Under the pieces are notes generated by a model. That model made no database searches. It worked only from the letters and a program-made list of their open reading frames with translations, and had not been told where the DNA came from. 64,000 nt of DNA from Papilionanthe hookeriana x Papilionanthe teres (Eukaryota; Streptophyta; Magnoliopsida; Asparagales; Orchidaceae). Position 1 is the stretch's first letter. Every line of letters begins with the position of its first letter. Of the stretch, positions 23,296-35,364 are shown piece after piece. The DNA is taken from contig CM040428.1 of the NCBI GenBank assembly GCA_022702705.1, positions 57,950,155 through 58,014,154 of the forward strand, read 5' to 3'. The position numbers were made by a program, and so were the translations under genes.

Positions 23296-25100
23296 ATAAG
23301 TGTATAAAATAGTATGTTTACGTGATGTTTTTCTTACATTTTTTGTCAATTTTATACTTAGTATATTTTTGTCGACGTGTGCATAGTATGGGTGGATCAT
23401 ACTGTTTGAATGATTATTATAATTCTTATCCAAGTGCCAATTACATTGCGCCTTAGTGCCCATTTGAAGTGCCCTAATGTTAGTGGAGTAGCACCACAAC
23501 ATCCAGGAATAAATTTTTGGTATTAAAAATCATAGAGCAAGACACTATACTATTAGAGGCAAGCACTCCAATGCACATAAAGCAACACCCCAGTGCTCTA
23601 AAAAGTAGCATCGCCATGCTACCGTGCTCAAGCCCTAATTCAAAGTTTGAAGATCATGAAACATGACTCTTAATTTCAGTGCCATCACTCTCTGTAGCAA
23701 CACCACTGCTCAACATAGTAGAGCCCTGGTACTCAACAACAACTTACTTCTATTTGGGTGGTTCCCTTGATGGTTTGGCCAAATTCCTATAAAAATGGTA
23801 GTTCAACAGAGGGAAGGAACTTTTGGCAAGCCTTTTAGATTCCTTATGATATTATTTTTTGCACTTTTAGTCTTTAATATCTCTTGTAAGTGTGAAGTGA
23901 GTGAGAGGAATTATATTAAGAGGCATACAAGGAAAGCAAGTGGAGGACTCAATTTGAGAAAGAAGAGCATAAGAGCAAGGACTGTATTCTGGATTTTATT
24001 TATTATATCCTTTTTTGTAGACCTATTTTGCTTTCAATGGAAATGTATGTTTTCTTTAAACCCATGATGAGAGAATAAATATTTAATTTCTTTGAGTTGG
24101 CATTGTAAAATTCAAGTGAATCCATATTTGATTTGTAGGATTTCAAAGGTCAAGTTGATGGTGTTTTAATTTTCTAAACCTCATTTATACTTTGAACTGG
24201 CCATTTATGGTGTTAAAAATTATTGTAATATGGAACTATTGGAAGAAGACTAGAAACACAACTAAGTTAGAAAACAAATACTTAGTGGAATAAAATATTT
24301 GCCAAGAAGTATTTGCAATTGACTTAGGGGAATAAGGTTCATGAAAATTATTATAGGGTTAAGAGAACTTAACCATAATATGAGATTTCAATACTTGTTA
24401 TATTTCATAAGAGAATAATAAGTCAATTTATCTATGATTGTCAACTACAATATGACATTTTCAAAGAGAATCATTGATTAATGCATCAATCAATTCAAAA
24501 TTTTTTTATCAAATAGCAGAAGAAACTTATCCCTTTAAGTTAGGCTCTTTTTAATTATAAACTTCAAAATTTTTTAAAATCAAGTCCTTTGAATTAAACT
24601 TAAAACTTTTAAGATCAAGTTCTTTGTATTAAACTAAGTAGAAGATTGGTAATTGGCTATTTTGAGAATTAACTTGTTCCTTATAGGATCGATAACTAGG
24701 ACTCAAAATTTCAAATATACTTATGTAATTAACATCTACATTGTTGCGCCATGGATCAAGTTTAGGCACAGTTACTAGAGAGAGAAGTTGATTTCTCTAT
24801 TTAGGTAATATCAGTTAAAAATTTTAAGTTTTAGTTCAATTTTATAGTGTTAATTGTGTTGTTTCTTGCAATATTTACTGTAATACATGTTATTACATCA
24901 TTATTATGTTTAAGTTGTGAAAATTATATTGATAATTCAAAAAAATCAATTTTCATGAAGTAACGTAGGAACACTACTTCATTAACACCTGAACATTGTC
25001 TCGATAGCTCTGCAACACTAAAACTCAAGTGTCATAATGCCTTCCCATGGGAAAATCACTGATTATAGGATGAGAAATCAACTAGTGAACAATTATTTTC
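20970..25100. other. AT-rich intergenic DNA, no gene seen
   Basis: The first few hundred bases should hold the promoter and 5' leader of the WAT1-related gene, but no TATA box can be chosen with confidence. The rest is strongly AT-rich with poly-T and poly-A runs and no recognisable domain. A 90-codon frame at 23795-24067 (plus) has no family resemblance and is not called. Confidence 0.5.
23216..23293. repeat. (AT)n microsatellite
   Basis: About 78 bases of perfect AT dinucleotides. Confidence 0.97.
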
Positions 25101-25107
25101 AAACAAT

Positions 25108-25427
25108 AAATACATAATATTCAATCTGACAATGAAAACATACATATGACTCTAATCGCCTTGGATATTGTTCGATTTTGAGGATGAAGTCGTGTGAACA
25201 GCGGGGGATTGGCTGGCACCCAAAAGTCTTGACAGAGGCCACGTGAACTCTGTCTAAAGAAGATTGTGTCTCTCCATGTACTATACCTAATGTAGTGACC
25301 ATATCATCATAAGGCCACAACTATATACTATTCCGTCTGAGAATGAAAACATACATATGACCCTAATTGCCTTGGAAGTTATCCAATATTGAGGATGAAA
25401 TCGTGTGAATAGTGGATGATTGGCAGT
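25108..25427. repeat. Diverged direct duplication, ~100-bp unit
   Basis: The unit GAATGAAAACATACATATGA ... CGCCTTGG ... TTGAGGATGAAGTCGTGTGAA occurs at about 25115-25205 and again at about 25330-25420, spaced about 210 bases apart. Confidence 0.8.
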
Positions 25428-25747
25428 TGCAGGTAGAACAATACCAGACGATTGCATTATTATGGTAATCTGGTGGGCACCCGCTGGCACCAATCAAGCA
25501 CTTCTCAAAACCACCTTGGAAGATCCAACTTGACTCGAAGGGGAGCCTCTCATATTCCTTTCCCACATGTTTCCTCTTTCAATAACTCTCATGATGTCTC
25601 TTACTTTTCTCTTCGGTGAATAGACCACGGAGCAAAACATCGCTCGGAATGGTAGCTTGGAACTTCGGACGCTTATCCATTGTAGGATGTTTTTCAATAA
25701 GATTAGGGCACATAAGAAAGGGAGCACAGTCCAAGTAAAATTGTAAA

Positions 25748-26093
25748 GGTGCTATGCTCTATTTATTAGCAGTCATAGATATAAAAAACAAGGAAGTGTT
25801 AATGACATTATTTAATAAATATCTAACTCCTCGTAAATTTAGATCCCTCGTTATTATCATAGCTTGCATCCAACTATGTGCGTTAGAATTAATGAACTAA
25901 AATATATGTGACTAAAATAAAGGTTCTCTGCCCTATTGATTAGTACTCATAGATATAAAAATCAAGGAAGTCTTAATAACGTTATTTAATAAATATCTAA
26001 CTCCTCGTGAATTTAGATCCCTCGTTATTATCATAGCTTGCAGCCAACTATGTGCGTTAGAATTAGGGAACTAAAATATATGTGACTAAAATA
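25748..26093. repeat. Tandem duplication, 174-bp period
   Basis: Copy 1 (25748-25921) and copy 2 (25922-26093) share long identical runs such as TTTAATAAATATCTAACTCC, TAGATCCCTCGTTATTATC and CCAACTATGTGCGTTAGAAT. Copies differ by scattered substitutions only. Confidence 0.9.
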
Positions 26094-27369
26094 CATTGGA
26101 TCAAATTGACCAATCCTGGATATGACACGTGTCAAGGGATCGACCCCGATGAGTGTGAAGATCCATAGAATCAGTGGAGACTGAATGAATTAACCGACCA
26201 AACCCAGTAAGTCTGACCAAGAGGAAAAATGAATGGTTTGCAATTGCGATCCTCTCACCAACTTAGGAGCGGGGGATACATATGTTTACCAACTAATGCC
26301 TTAGTTATACCTATGACCATCTCATAGACAACCAATAACGACTGACCGATAGTGATAGTAGAAAACATTAGTGACATTATCCACATTCTACAATACGGTC
26401 ATGATTTCCTGTACATATTGAAACAACAAAATGTAGAAGCGTCCACATCCTACAAGCATGACGAGCATTCGAAACGGGCCAATCAGAAATCGGAATTACA
26501 TTGTCATTCAATTGTAGTCAGTCGGTACAAAGTTTTGATGCATCCAATTTAGGACCAAATGAACCTAGACAATTGTTAAAATTATTTTTGCCATTAATTC
26601 GAAATAATTAAAAAAAAAAGGTTTTTATGTTACATTTAAAGCTGAAGTATCAAAATTTATTCACCAGAATTAGAATCATAATAATGCTGTCGTTATGTCT
26701 TATTGTGCATTGATTTTACATAAAAGTAGTTGGCACAACGAACCCATTATTAGAAAGTGATACTATTCTATAATTAGGTCGAATTATTTACAAATGCCAA
26801 TGATAAAATTTTGTAATTACATACAAACCCTTCAAAATGTTGATTTTTACAAATTAACCATCAAAACGAACTATCGATTTATGTATTTACACGTGCCGCG
26901 TTCAAACTATCGAGAATTTGATAAAAATGAAAAATACGGGTTGCGATTTTACCTTGAATTTTCATTTTTGAGTGAAATTTGTAAATTGGATGAAAGAAAA
27001 TGGCTGATTTGTAAATTGCAAGTTTCAGGTGACCTGTATTCAACTTTGAGATTCGTACAGTTTGATTGCTGAATCGAACGTAACATTTCCACTTTGGTTT
27101 GTCTGAAATACAAAGGGAGAGTTTAAGGTGCACAATTTGTCATCTTAAAATTAATTTTTTAATTAATTAAAAAATAATTATGAGCTAACAAATAATTTTA
27201 GTTTTTCTCAATAAATCTTATTCCCAATATAAAAAAAAATAATGGAAATATTGAGTAAATATTATTTGAATTTATTTTTAATAAAATTTTTTAGTTTATT
27301 GTAAATATTAATTTGTAGGGCATTTACATACGTCGCACCCAATTCCTATATATTTATATATCTAACGCC
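26094..27369. other. Intergenic DNA, nothing recognised
   Basis: 26100-26560 is less AT-rich and may be LTR debris. 26560-27369 is AT-rich. No supported frame. Confidence 0.45.
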
Positions 27370-27378
27370 TAAATTACA

Positions 27379-27665
27379 GAAAAAATTTAGGTCCGGACAG
27401 CGTACACAGTGATGCGTCTGTAAAAATGTACGCGGGAGTTATACGGGAGTTACGCGGGAGTTACGCAGGAGATATAATCCTCTTATACCTCCCATGTAAC
27501 TTGTAACCCCGTGCTTCTATTTCATTCATTTGTACACGAGAGTTACACGGGTGGTACCAGAGGGTTATAAACCTCGCGTAACTCCCTTGTAACCCCCGTG
27601 TAACTCCCGCATACATTTTTACGTACCCATCTCTGTGTACGCTGTCCGGACCCAAATTTTTTTCC
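27379..27665. mobile_element. Foldback element C with 9-bp TSD and 11-bp arm repeats
   Basis: It is flanked by TAAATTACA at 27370-27378 and 27666-27674. The inverted ends read GAAAAAATTTAGGTCCGGAC and GGAAAAAAATTTGGGTCCGG, both followed by the AGCGTACACAG segment. Inside, the left arm is a run of ACGCGGGAGTT-type 11-base units and the right arm carries the complementary GTGTAACTCCC units. The duplication length fits the Mutator superfamily. Confidence 0.85.
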
Positions 27666-28054
27666 TAAATTACACTTCTAATATTTATAACGATCATAAT
27701 TTTCATATCACATAAAAAATATTACCATTTCAATTTTTATAAATGAAATACACTTTTTCATAAACAAATACGGTAGCAAGTATGTAAAAATTAAATTTTA
27801 GAGGTTAGATATGTAAATACATAGAAATTGTGTGCTTGTATGTAAATCATCTTCGCATGTTTTATAGTCCATAATAAAGAAACTTGCACGCCTAATAATG
27901 TGGAATCTATTCGTTAAAATGTGTTTAATGGAGAAAGTGAAGCTATAAAGGTAAAAATAAAAAAATATTTAATTTTGAAGTTTGGTTAGATGTTCAAATT
28001 TATTCGATAGTTTTATTTTTGTGAGAGTGCGTGATTAATAGTTAGGAAGAGAAA

Positions 28055-28342
28055 TGTTATGCTAAAATAATGTGAAAGCGTAGAAATTCACACAACAATA
28101 ATCAAACACAAATGATTTACGTGGTTCAACATTAAGTTGATTCGCCTATATCCACGGGAAGGGAGGTTTCACTAGCATCGGATAAGAGAAAGAAAAAAAT
28201 ACTAGGGGTTACAACTCACAGCTCTCACCATACCTCTCTTATAAGCCATAAGTCCTTTTTATAGAGGAGGATTAAGACTTACAAGTAAATAAAGCCAAAA
28301 GATAAAATTACCCATAATACAATCAAAGCCATAAATACAATA
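28055..28342 (-). repeat. 3' LTR of the 28-34 kb copia element
   Basis: On the plus strand it begins TGTTATGCTAAAATAATG and ends ATAAATACAATA. It pairs with 33104-33932 through shared blocks such as TTCACACAACAAYAATCAAAC and CAAAAGATAAAATTAC. Confidence 0.85.
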
Positions 28343-28489
28343 ATCTTCACATCATCTCTTATTTCAGATAAGTAAGAGATGAACAAATAAACTCAAAACT
28401 CTAATTCAACTGCACCAAGATGGTTGCATACGTACCCTTCTCTCGAAGGGACCAAGCCTCGAGTAGCTCTTCAATGTCCGACTGGGTAA

Positions 28490-29014
28490 TTAATCTTGAG
28501 CTCGGATGTTCACCAACCCTTTGCAGTAAGTAAACTTTTGGACTGGTAGTACCGTCGTAAGCATGCCCGCTAGATTCTCCTTTGTATTTATTTTCATTAA
28601 TGGAACATTGTCTTCTTCAATCAATTCCAGAACAAAGGTGTACATCACATTAATGTGCTTGGCACAAGCACGATGAACTAGATCTGTGGCCAAGAAAATT
28701 GCACTTTGATTATCACAAAGCACCGTTAGAGCCCCCTGATCAACTCCCAAGCCATCCAATAGGCCATGCATCGTGACTATAATGTACTTAGCCTCTATAG
28801 TAGACAAAGAAACATTATATTGAAGAAATGAAATCCAATTGATTGGATTTCCTACCAATGTGAATAAATATCCCATTATAAATCTTTGCATATCCATATC
28901 ACATACATAGTTTGAGTCAATGTAGCATACACACAAATCTGTAATAGATGACTGCCTCTCAAACTTCAAGGCAACATCAACTGTATCATTTAGATACTTC
29001 AAAATACTCTTCAC
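28490..29014 (-). pseudogene. Copia RNase H fragment
   Basis: 174 codons run from the RT-RNase H linker ('ILKYLNDTVDVALKF') through 'CYIDSNYVCDMD', 'WISFLQYNVSLSTIEAKYI' and 'DNQSAIFLATDLVHRACAKH' to the polyprotein end. In the active family this last block reads AKHIDVRYHF; here it reads AKHINVMYTF, a further sign of decay. The frame is open but isolated from the RT by stops. Confidence 0.85.
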
Positions 29015-29276
29015 AACTTGCTAATGCTTTCTTCCCGAATCACACATGAACCTACTCACAACACCAATTGCTTGTGCAATGTCTGGTCTAGTATAAATCT
29101 TGACATACATCAGACAGCCTATTGCACTAGCATAAGCAACCGATCATATATCTTTCCTTTCTTGATCATTTTTAGGACATTGATTTGAATTCAACTGAAA
29201 GTGAGATGCAATGGGTAGACTCACCGCTTGCTCATGTAACAACCCCAAATTTTTTCAGTACCTTCCGAATATAAGC

Positions 29277-29531
29277 TCATTGAGAAAGCCAAAACTTTCC
29301 ACCTGCCTTGTCCCTTAGAACCTCCAAACCAAGAATTCTGCAAATTTCACCAAGCTCCTTCATTTCAAAATGTTTAGACAGTTGATTCTTCATCCTATCA
29401 ACCTCAATCTGACCAACAAAAGCAATCAACATATTATCAACATATAGAAGAAAAATGAACTCATTGTTGCTCTGCTTCTTGAAATATGCACAATGATCAT
29501 ACTGGCTCCTCGTGCACTCATGTCCCCACAT
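29277..29531 (-). pseudogene. Copia reverse transcriptase fragment
   Basis: 84 codons cover the RT core 'YDHCAYFKKQ', 'FIFLLYVDNMLIAF' and 'LSKHFEMKELGEICRILGLE'. The second catalytic aspartate of the YVDD box is asparagine, so the enzyme would be inactive even without the surrounding stops. Confidence 0.87.
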
Positions 29532-30229
29532 GAATTGATTAAAAATTTTTATACCACTATCATGGTGATTGCTTCAACCTATACAAAGACTTGTTTAGTT
29601 TGCAAACCAAGCTTTTGATGCTTCATATCCAGGCACCTATAACATGTAGATACCCTTTTTCAATTCCTCGCGTAGAAATAATGTCTTCATATCAAGCTGT
29701 TCCAAGATCAGATCGTACCGTACTACAAGTGTTAATAGAATACAGATTGAGGGATGTTTGAACACTAGGGAGAACACCTCATCATAATCAATCCCTTCTC
29801 ATTGAGCAAACCCTTTTGCCACTAATCTTGCCTTGTGTTGCACACAAACTCCATGAAATCCTTCATTCTTTGCATAAACACATTCGCACCCAATGACTTT
29901 TTTTCCTAGAGGAAGTTTCACCATCCTCAAATACCATTCTTCCTAAGAGAATCCATCTCTTCATCCATTGTTGCTCTCCAAAGATCATAGTCTGAGTTCT
30001 TCACTGCTTCTTTGTAGTGAAAAGGAATTTCTACCTCTGTGGTAACCAAGCTGGTTATGAGACATTCTGGCATCTGGTCCTGCCCTTAGCAATAGATTTC
30101 TGAGCATAACTCAATGTCAACATCTCCTTCCACCTATTATGTGCACTATCAACTAATACCTTATGAGCTGCAAGTGAATTAAATATCTAAGTCAGAGTGG
30201 AAAAAATATGTGGAAAAAATAAAGTTGCA

Positions 30230-30463
30230 TCAAACAACAACTTCTGCTACATTTATGTGGTCATCTTCACCTTCTTTGAGTCCTGATTTTTTAACAAGCT
30301 TGTCTCCTCGAATATAACATCCCTGCTCATGACAACATTTTTTTGACAAATCATACAATTTTAAACCCTTGGCTCCACGCCTGAAGCCAATGAAGATCAC
30401 ATTTTTTGCTTGTGATTCTAGTTTATTTGTCTCCTCGTAGTAGTGAGCTGTACACCCAAACAC
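30230..30463 (-). pseudogene. Copia integrase C-terminal fragment
   Basis: 'MFGCTAHYYEETNKLESQAK' followed by 'IFIGFRRGAKGLKLYDLS' corresponds to the end of copia integrase (VFGC.AY ... KLD.K...CIFLGY..G.KGYRL). The catalytic core lies upstream in broken frames between 31.4 and 30.5 kb. Confidence 0.82.
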
Positions 30464-31745
30464 TCTTATGTGCTAATAATCTTTAGCATGATGCTCCAAC
30501 CTCATCTTCTTTAGGGTCTTCTTACAAACAACTATAGAAGACAAATGTTTCACCAAATGATAAAGATATTATATGGTCTCGACCCAATAGATACTCCACC
30601 AAAGTCTGATTCATCCTCAACGTCACTCCTTTCTACTGTGGTGTTTCTTAAACAGTGAAGAGGTGCTATATCACAACTCTCTAGCACCCTTGCAAGAATG
30701 CTCCCAAAGTTTATTTACCCCATCTGTCAGATTTGATACACTAGATCTTTTTACCAGCCTGAGTCTCATTCAATTTCTTCCAAGTTATGAAAATCTCCAA
30801 CACCTCATTTTTGTGCTTCATGGTGTACAACCAAACATATCTAGAGTAATCATCAATAAATAGACAAAGTATCCCTTCCCGCTAAATGATTCTGTTTTTT
30901 TTAGGCCTCAAACATCTGTGTGAACATAATTAAAATATCTTTTATACTGTGGATGACAATACCCAAAGATACTCTTCTCTTCTTGTCAAATGTACAATAT
31001 TCATAGAAATCAAGATTGTATGCGCCACTCCTTGGATCAATCCTTTCTTCACCAAAGCGTGAACTAAAGCCTCTCTAGCATAAGCTAGCCACATATGCCA
31101 CAACATGTAGATGTTAGAAGAATTATCAACAATAAAAGACATTCTAGTCACTGTAGTTTCCTAGAGATAATAAAGATTGTGATGACGAACTCCCTTCATA
31201 AAAGCCATTACTCAATGACATATCCCAGAACCCCTGCCTCAATAATAATCTCGTTGCCCTTGGACTCTAAAGCCCTAACCGACAACAAATTATTCTTGAT
31301 ATCTAGAACATGTTTAATATCGACCAGCTCTCTCATAGTACCATCATGCATCCTAATAAAGATACTCCCACACCAATAATATGATAAGTTTGATCGTTGC
31401 TTATAGGCACTATACCACTATCCAGCTCCTTGTACGTACAAAAATTCCCTCAATGAGGACAATTGTGATATGTAACACCTGTGTTAAGAATCCAGCTCAA
31501 AACATCAATAAATAAATTGTGAGAAACTACAGATAATAATACATCTGAATATGTCCTTTTACATCTTCCCACACTGACATTGGCTTTTGCCTCAGATGCA
31601 ACTTGTTTTCCCTTCTTCTTAGTTTCAGACAATATTTATTCTAAAGATCAGTTTCTAAACAGAAAGTACACTAATTTTTTCCCAAGTTTGTGCCCACGAG
31701 ACCTGCCCCGCTTTTGAGAAGTGTCATCCATGTTACCTTTATTTG

Positions 31746-32054
31746 TCAAATTCTTCTTTTTCTTCGCAAATCTGCCACGTTGGAGTGAAAAGTGCTGAGC
31801 TGATTCCAACTTTGCGAACTGTTGTCCCTTTGATGAAACTCATGATTCAACAGTATCATAGTACCTTCGTCACAATTCAATACATCTTTCCCATGAATGA
31901 GTGTCATAGTGAAGTTTTCGTACTCATTTGGGAGTGAATTCAATAAAAGAAGCGTCTTGTCTTCATTTTCAATCTCCTCATCTAAATATACCAAATCTGA
32001 TAATAGGTTTATAAAGTCATTCAAGTGCTTATCAATAGTAACCCCCCGTCTCAT
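31746..32054 (-). pseudogene. Copia gag fragment (UBN2-type)
   Basis: 'GVTIDKHLNDFINLLSDL' then 'EDKTLLLLNSLPNEYENFTM' is the conserved middle of copia gag (I..F..L...L......D......L..LP..Y). The zinc knuckle expected after it is not clear. Confidence 0.85.
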
Positions 32055-33205
32055 CTGAAATCTGTAGAGTTAGATGCTTCCCATGCTCTTCGTGAGACAT
32101 CTATTTTCTAGCAACCTCCACAATTTTTCTGTAGAAGACTCTACCATCACCCCATATTTGATCTCCTAGGCTAAACACTTTTTGATTAAGCCACAAGCTC
32201 TCATGTTTATCATCAACCAATTTCTCTCTAACATTTTTTAGGACATTCGTCATTATCTATGACTTCCTTAAGATTCAAAGAACACAACACATCCATCACC
32301 TCGCATCTCCACATACCAAAGTTATCTTTATCATCAAATTTCGTCACATCGACTTTGACAAGATGTGTAATTATCCGATGAATCGTCTTTTATTATTATT
32401 GTAGTGGACGTTGAAGAACCTGACATCGTGCTATTGCTCCCATTATTAGAATCTCTTTTCAAAAAAAAAAAAAAAAGGTAGAATACTTAAAAAAAAAGGA
32501 AAAAACAAATGCAACAAGGTCACCTAGAAGACAAATAAATTTCATAAATTAAATTTTTTTTTACAAATACATTTTTTCTTTCTTTTCTTTCTTTCACAAT
32601 TTTCCCAAAAATTTCCTTTTAATTTTTTTTGTCCCTGCTGTTTCCACGCAATTTCTCTTTGTTTTTATACCTTCCCAAAGCTCCTTGCTTGCTTTCCATT
32701 TTCTTCTTCCTCGTTTCCATCCCTTTAGCTTCCACTTCCCTTTTTCTGTTTTGGAAAAACTTTCCAATCTTCTTTCTCCTTTGTCCGGCTCGGCTCTGTC
32801 CTTCCCTGAGTTTGAATTAAATGAAGGAATATTCTTTCTGGTGCAAATCCAACTCTATTGATTCTTTTGCTTTTTTTTATTTTTTTTTTTTCTGGTTTTG
32901 GATAGCTAACGCCCGCACTACAAAACTCTCGCGCGCCTCCTCCCGTCCAAGTGTCGCAGCTGAAACCAGCCGTCCAAGCTACCGACCCATTGCGTGGCCT
33001 CAGGCGCCGCCGGCGGCCCCCTTGCTTTCAAAACCACATTGCCAGATTTGTTGCTGTCGATGTCGAATTACGCTCGAATCACGAAACCAAAGCCTTATAC
33101 TAATGTCGTGCGAAAATAATATGGAAGCATATAAATTCACACAACAACAATCAAACACAAGATTTATGAGGTTCGGCGTTTAATTGACTCGCCTACGTTC
33201 ATGGG

Positions 33206-33418
33206 GAGAAATTATTGCATACGGAGCAGGTACCCAGAGCTGGGTGCGGCATAACTTCCAAATACCCTCATTTTGAGGGTATTAGGAGGGGTATTGGTTA
33301 TTAAGGTATTTACAGGGTATTGATTATTGAGTATTGAAAGGTTATTACGAGAGTACTGAATGGGTATCGGAGGAGCTGCGTGCGGACTGCGTACGTGCTC
33401 CGTATGCAATAATTTCCC
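33206..33418. mobile_element. Foldback element A in copia 5' LTR, TSD GTTCATGGG
   Basis: GTTCATGGG lies at 33197-33205 and 33419-33427. Inverted ends: GAGAAATTATTGCATACGGA on the left and GGGAAATTATTGCATACGGA from the right, followed by GCAGGTAC / GCACGTAC. The interior consists of GGGTATT-/GGTTATT-type units about 11 bases apart in both orientations. It is absent from the partner LTR at 28 kb, which gives the empty site. Confidence 0.92.
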
Positions 33419-33530
33419 GTTCATGGGAGGGAGTTTTCATCAACACCGAATGAGAGGAAAAAAAGGTCTACACGTTATAACTCACACTTCTCACCATATC
33501 TCTCTCATAAATCATAAGTCCCTTTTATAG

Positions 33531-33844
33531 TAGAAATATTTACGAATGGAGTACACACATAGTTCTGCTTGCGTACTCTCTGAATAACCTCCCAATAACG
33601 CGTTATTGGGAGTTATTAAGAGGTTATTGATGTATTAACTCCAATAACCTCCCAATAACCCCCCAATAACCTATCAATAGCTTCCGCGGTTCTACTTTCA
33701 TATGTTTTTTAGTGTTATTTGAGGGTTTTGTGAGGTTATTAGAGGTATTAACCCCAATAATACCGCATAACTCCCCAATACACTCCGAATAACCTTCGTA
33801 CGCACACAAAAAATACTTGTGTACTCCGTACGTAAATATTTCTC
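33531..33844. mobile_element. Foldback element B in copia 5' LTR, 9-bp TSD
   Basis: CTTTTATAG lies at 33522-33530 and 33845-33853. Ends: TAGAAATATTTACG on the left and GAGAAATATTTACG from the right, then a GGAGTACACA block on both sides. The interior is built from AATAACCTCCC-type 11-base units and their complements. The partner LTR at 28 kb lacks it (TCCTTTTTATAGAGGAGG there). Confidence 0.92.
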
Positions 33845-34127
33845 CTTTTATAGAGAAAGACTAGAGCATACAGGTAAATAAAATCAAAAGATAAAATTAC
33901 TCTTAATACAATCAAAAACCAAAAGCACAACAAGAAAAAGATAATTTATCAATAAAGATGGCCTGAAAAAAGTATTAATAAACGGAATAAAGATCTTACA
34001 TAGACAAACACAATGTCAAGTAAAGTTAATGGTAGAGATAGGAGACCATTTGTCTGTCAACTTCTAAGGCGTGAGTATTCAATTTGTTTACGTGAACAGG
34101 GTTCTAATATTTAGGGGAGTAAACTAA

Positions 34128-34568
34128 GGGTGTAAACTAGCCGACCGGCTTCTACGAGACTCGCTAATGAACTCACGAGCCAGATTTATCGAGTCACTAA
34201 TACGAGCTTGAGCTCAAACTCGAGCTTATAAATTAAACAAGCCCTAGTTTGAATTTATTAGAACTCAGTTCATCGGCTCGTAAAATAAATATTTATATGA
34301 AAATGTATATACAAAGCTCCCAATTCTTATGCATTTACTTATCTCACACTCAAATTCTATTTTTTTATAATATTAAAATTTTAGTTTCATAGAAAACATA
34401 AAAACTATCGTGATAATTCTCAAACGAATCACTTTTCTTCAGAGAGCCTACTAAGTCCCAAAGCCTTCTTCAGAGAGCCTACTCTGTTTCGAGCTGCTAA
34501 TTGGCAGTTGAATTGAGCTCATATTTTTTGCGGCTCGTGCTTGACTTGACTCGATTACACCCCTAATA
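34128..34568. mobile_element. Possible Mutator-like foldback (GGGTGTAAAC ends)
   Basis: The left end AAGGGTGTAAACTAGCCG and the right end read inward AGGGGTGTAATCGAGTC resemble the ends of the 13.1 kb element. GAGCTTGAGCTC and GAGCC motifs occur in both halves. A 9-base duplication is not evident, so the boundaries are tentative. Confidence 0.45.
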
Positions 34569-35360
34569 TAGACCAACCTTATTGGGCGAGCAAGTTCAAG
34601 AAAGGATTATTTGAAATTGACTTGTGTTCGTAATGGCTTGTGAATAGCATCTTTTGTTCAGCTTGATTCAAACTTATTTGTCTGTGACTAGAGTTTGACA
34701 TATACTTAATTCAAAATGATTTAAATAAAAAAATTCTTAATTTTTTTAAATGCAATAAAAAAGTAAATATTAATATTTATATATTTAATTAATCCGAGCC
34801 ACATTAAGCTGTACATGATCTGGCAAAAATGTATTTGTGTTCAACTTGTTTGTAAACAAGCTCAAACTAGTTTTTGTTTGGTCCTGTTTGTTTAATAAAC
34901 GAATCAAATTCTTGCAGATCAATGAGTTGAATATGAGTTATTTGTGAAAGAATAATTTGTTTGATATTCATAATAATGATCGTTTAATGGATCTGTCCAT
35001 TGCAAAGTTTTTTTTTCTCTTTTTATTGTCTAATTTATTTTAAACGCCAATTTTCTATCATCAAAATCAAAGTATTTAGACTTTTGACGATCAAAACAAG
35101 AGGCCACAATAGAATATTTATAGCATGACGCAACTAAAGAAAGTGAATGTAAGCATTCTCCTTGTGATATATGCAAAAGGAAATGATGTGTAATAACAAG
35201 TTCTTTATGAATGAAAGTCTTCTCCTTGTGAGCATTGTGACACTTTTGCTCATGAACCATCAACTTGAATGATATTCACAAATTATATACCACACACTCT
35301 CTCTCATTCCTCTTCACTGTGGCATAAGTCATCGTTACTTTATCGGCAAATCAGTACGAG
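34569..35360. other. AT-rich spacer
   Basis: Contains GCTTGTTTGTAAACAAGC-like motifs at 34840-34870 that may be debris of the same foldback family. Otherwise nothing is recognised. Confidence 0.4.
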
Positions 35361-35364
35361 CTAG

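Larger units (their letters stand above)
28055..33932 (-). mobile_element. Ty1-copia retrotransposon, degenerate, TSD AGAAA
   Basis: AGAAA occurs at 28050-28054 and 33933-33937. The LTRs are 28055-28342 (3') and 33104-33932 (5'). The second is longer only because two foldback elements lie in it; without them and their duplications it is about 284 bases against 288. The minus-strand order is gag (about 32060-31740), protease ('WILNTGVTYHNCPH', 31500-31450), integrase end (30463-30230), RT (29531-29277, 'LLYVDNMLIAF') and RNase H (29014-28490, 'VLCDNQSAIFLA'). The RT catalytic YVDD is YVDN. Many stops and shifts: not autonomous. Confidence 0.92.
33104..33932 (-). repeat. 5' LTR of the 28-34 kb copia element
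   Basis: It starts TGTCGTGCGAAAATAATATG and ends CAAAAGCACAACA on the plus strand. A degenerate primer-binding site (CTTATACTAAT, complement of a TTGGTATCAGAG-type site) lies just outside at about 33093-33103. Confidence 0.85.

Noticed and set aside
23795..24067. 90-codon frame with a hydrophobic start
   Set aside because: AT-rich DNA, no family resemblance and no splice or promoter context.
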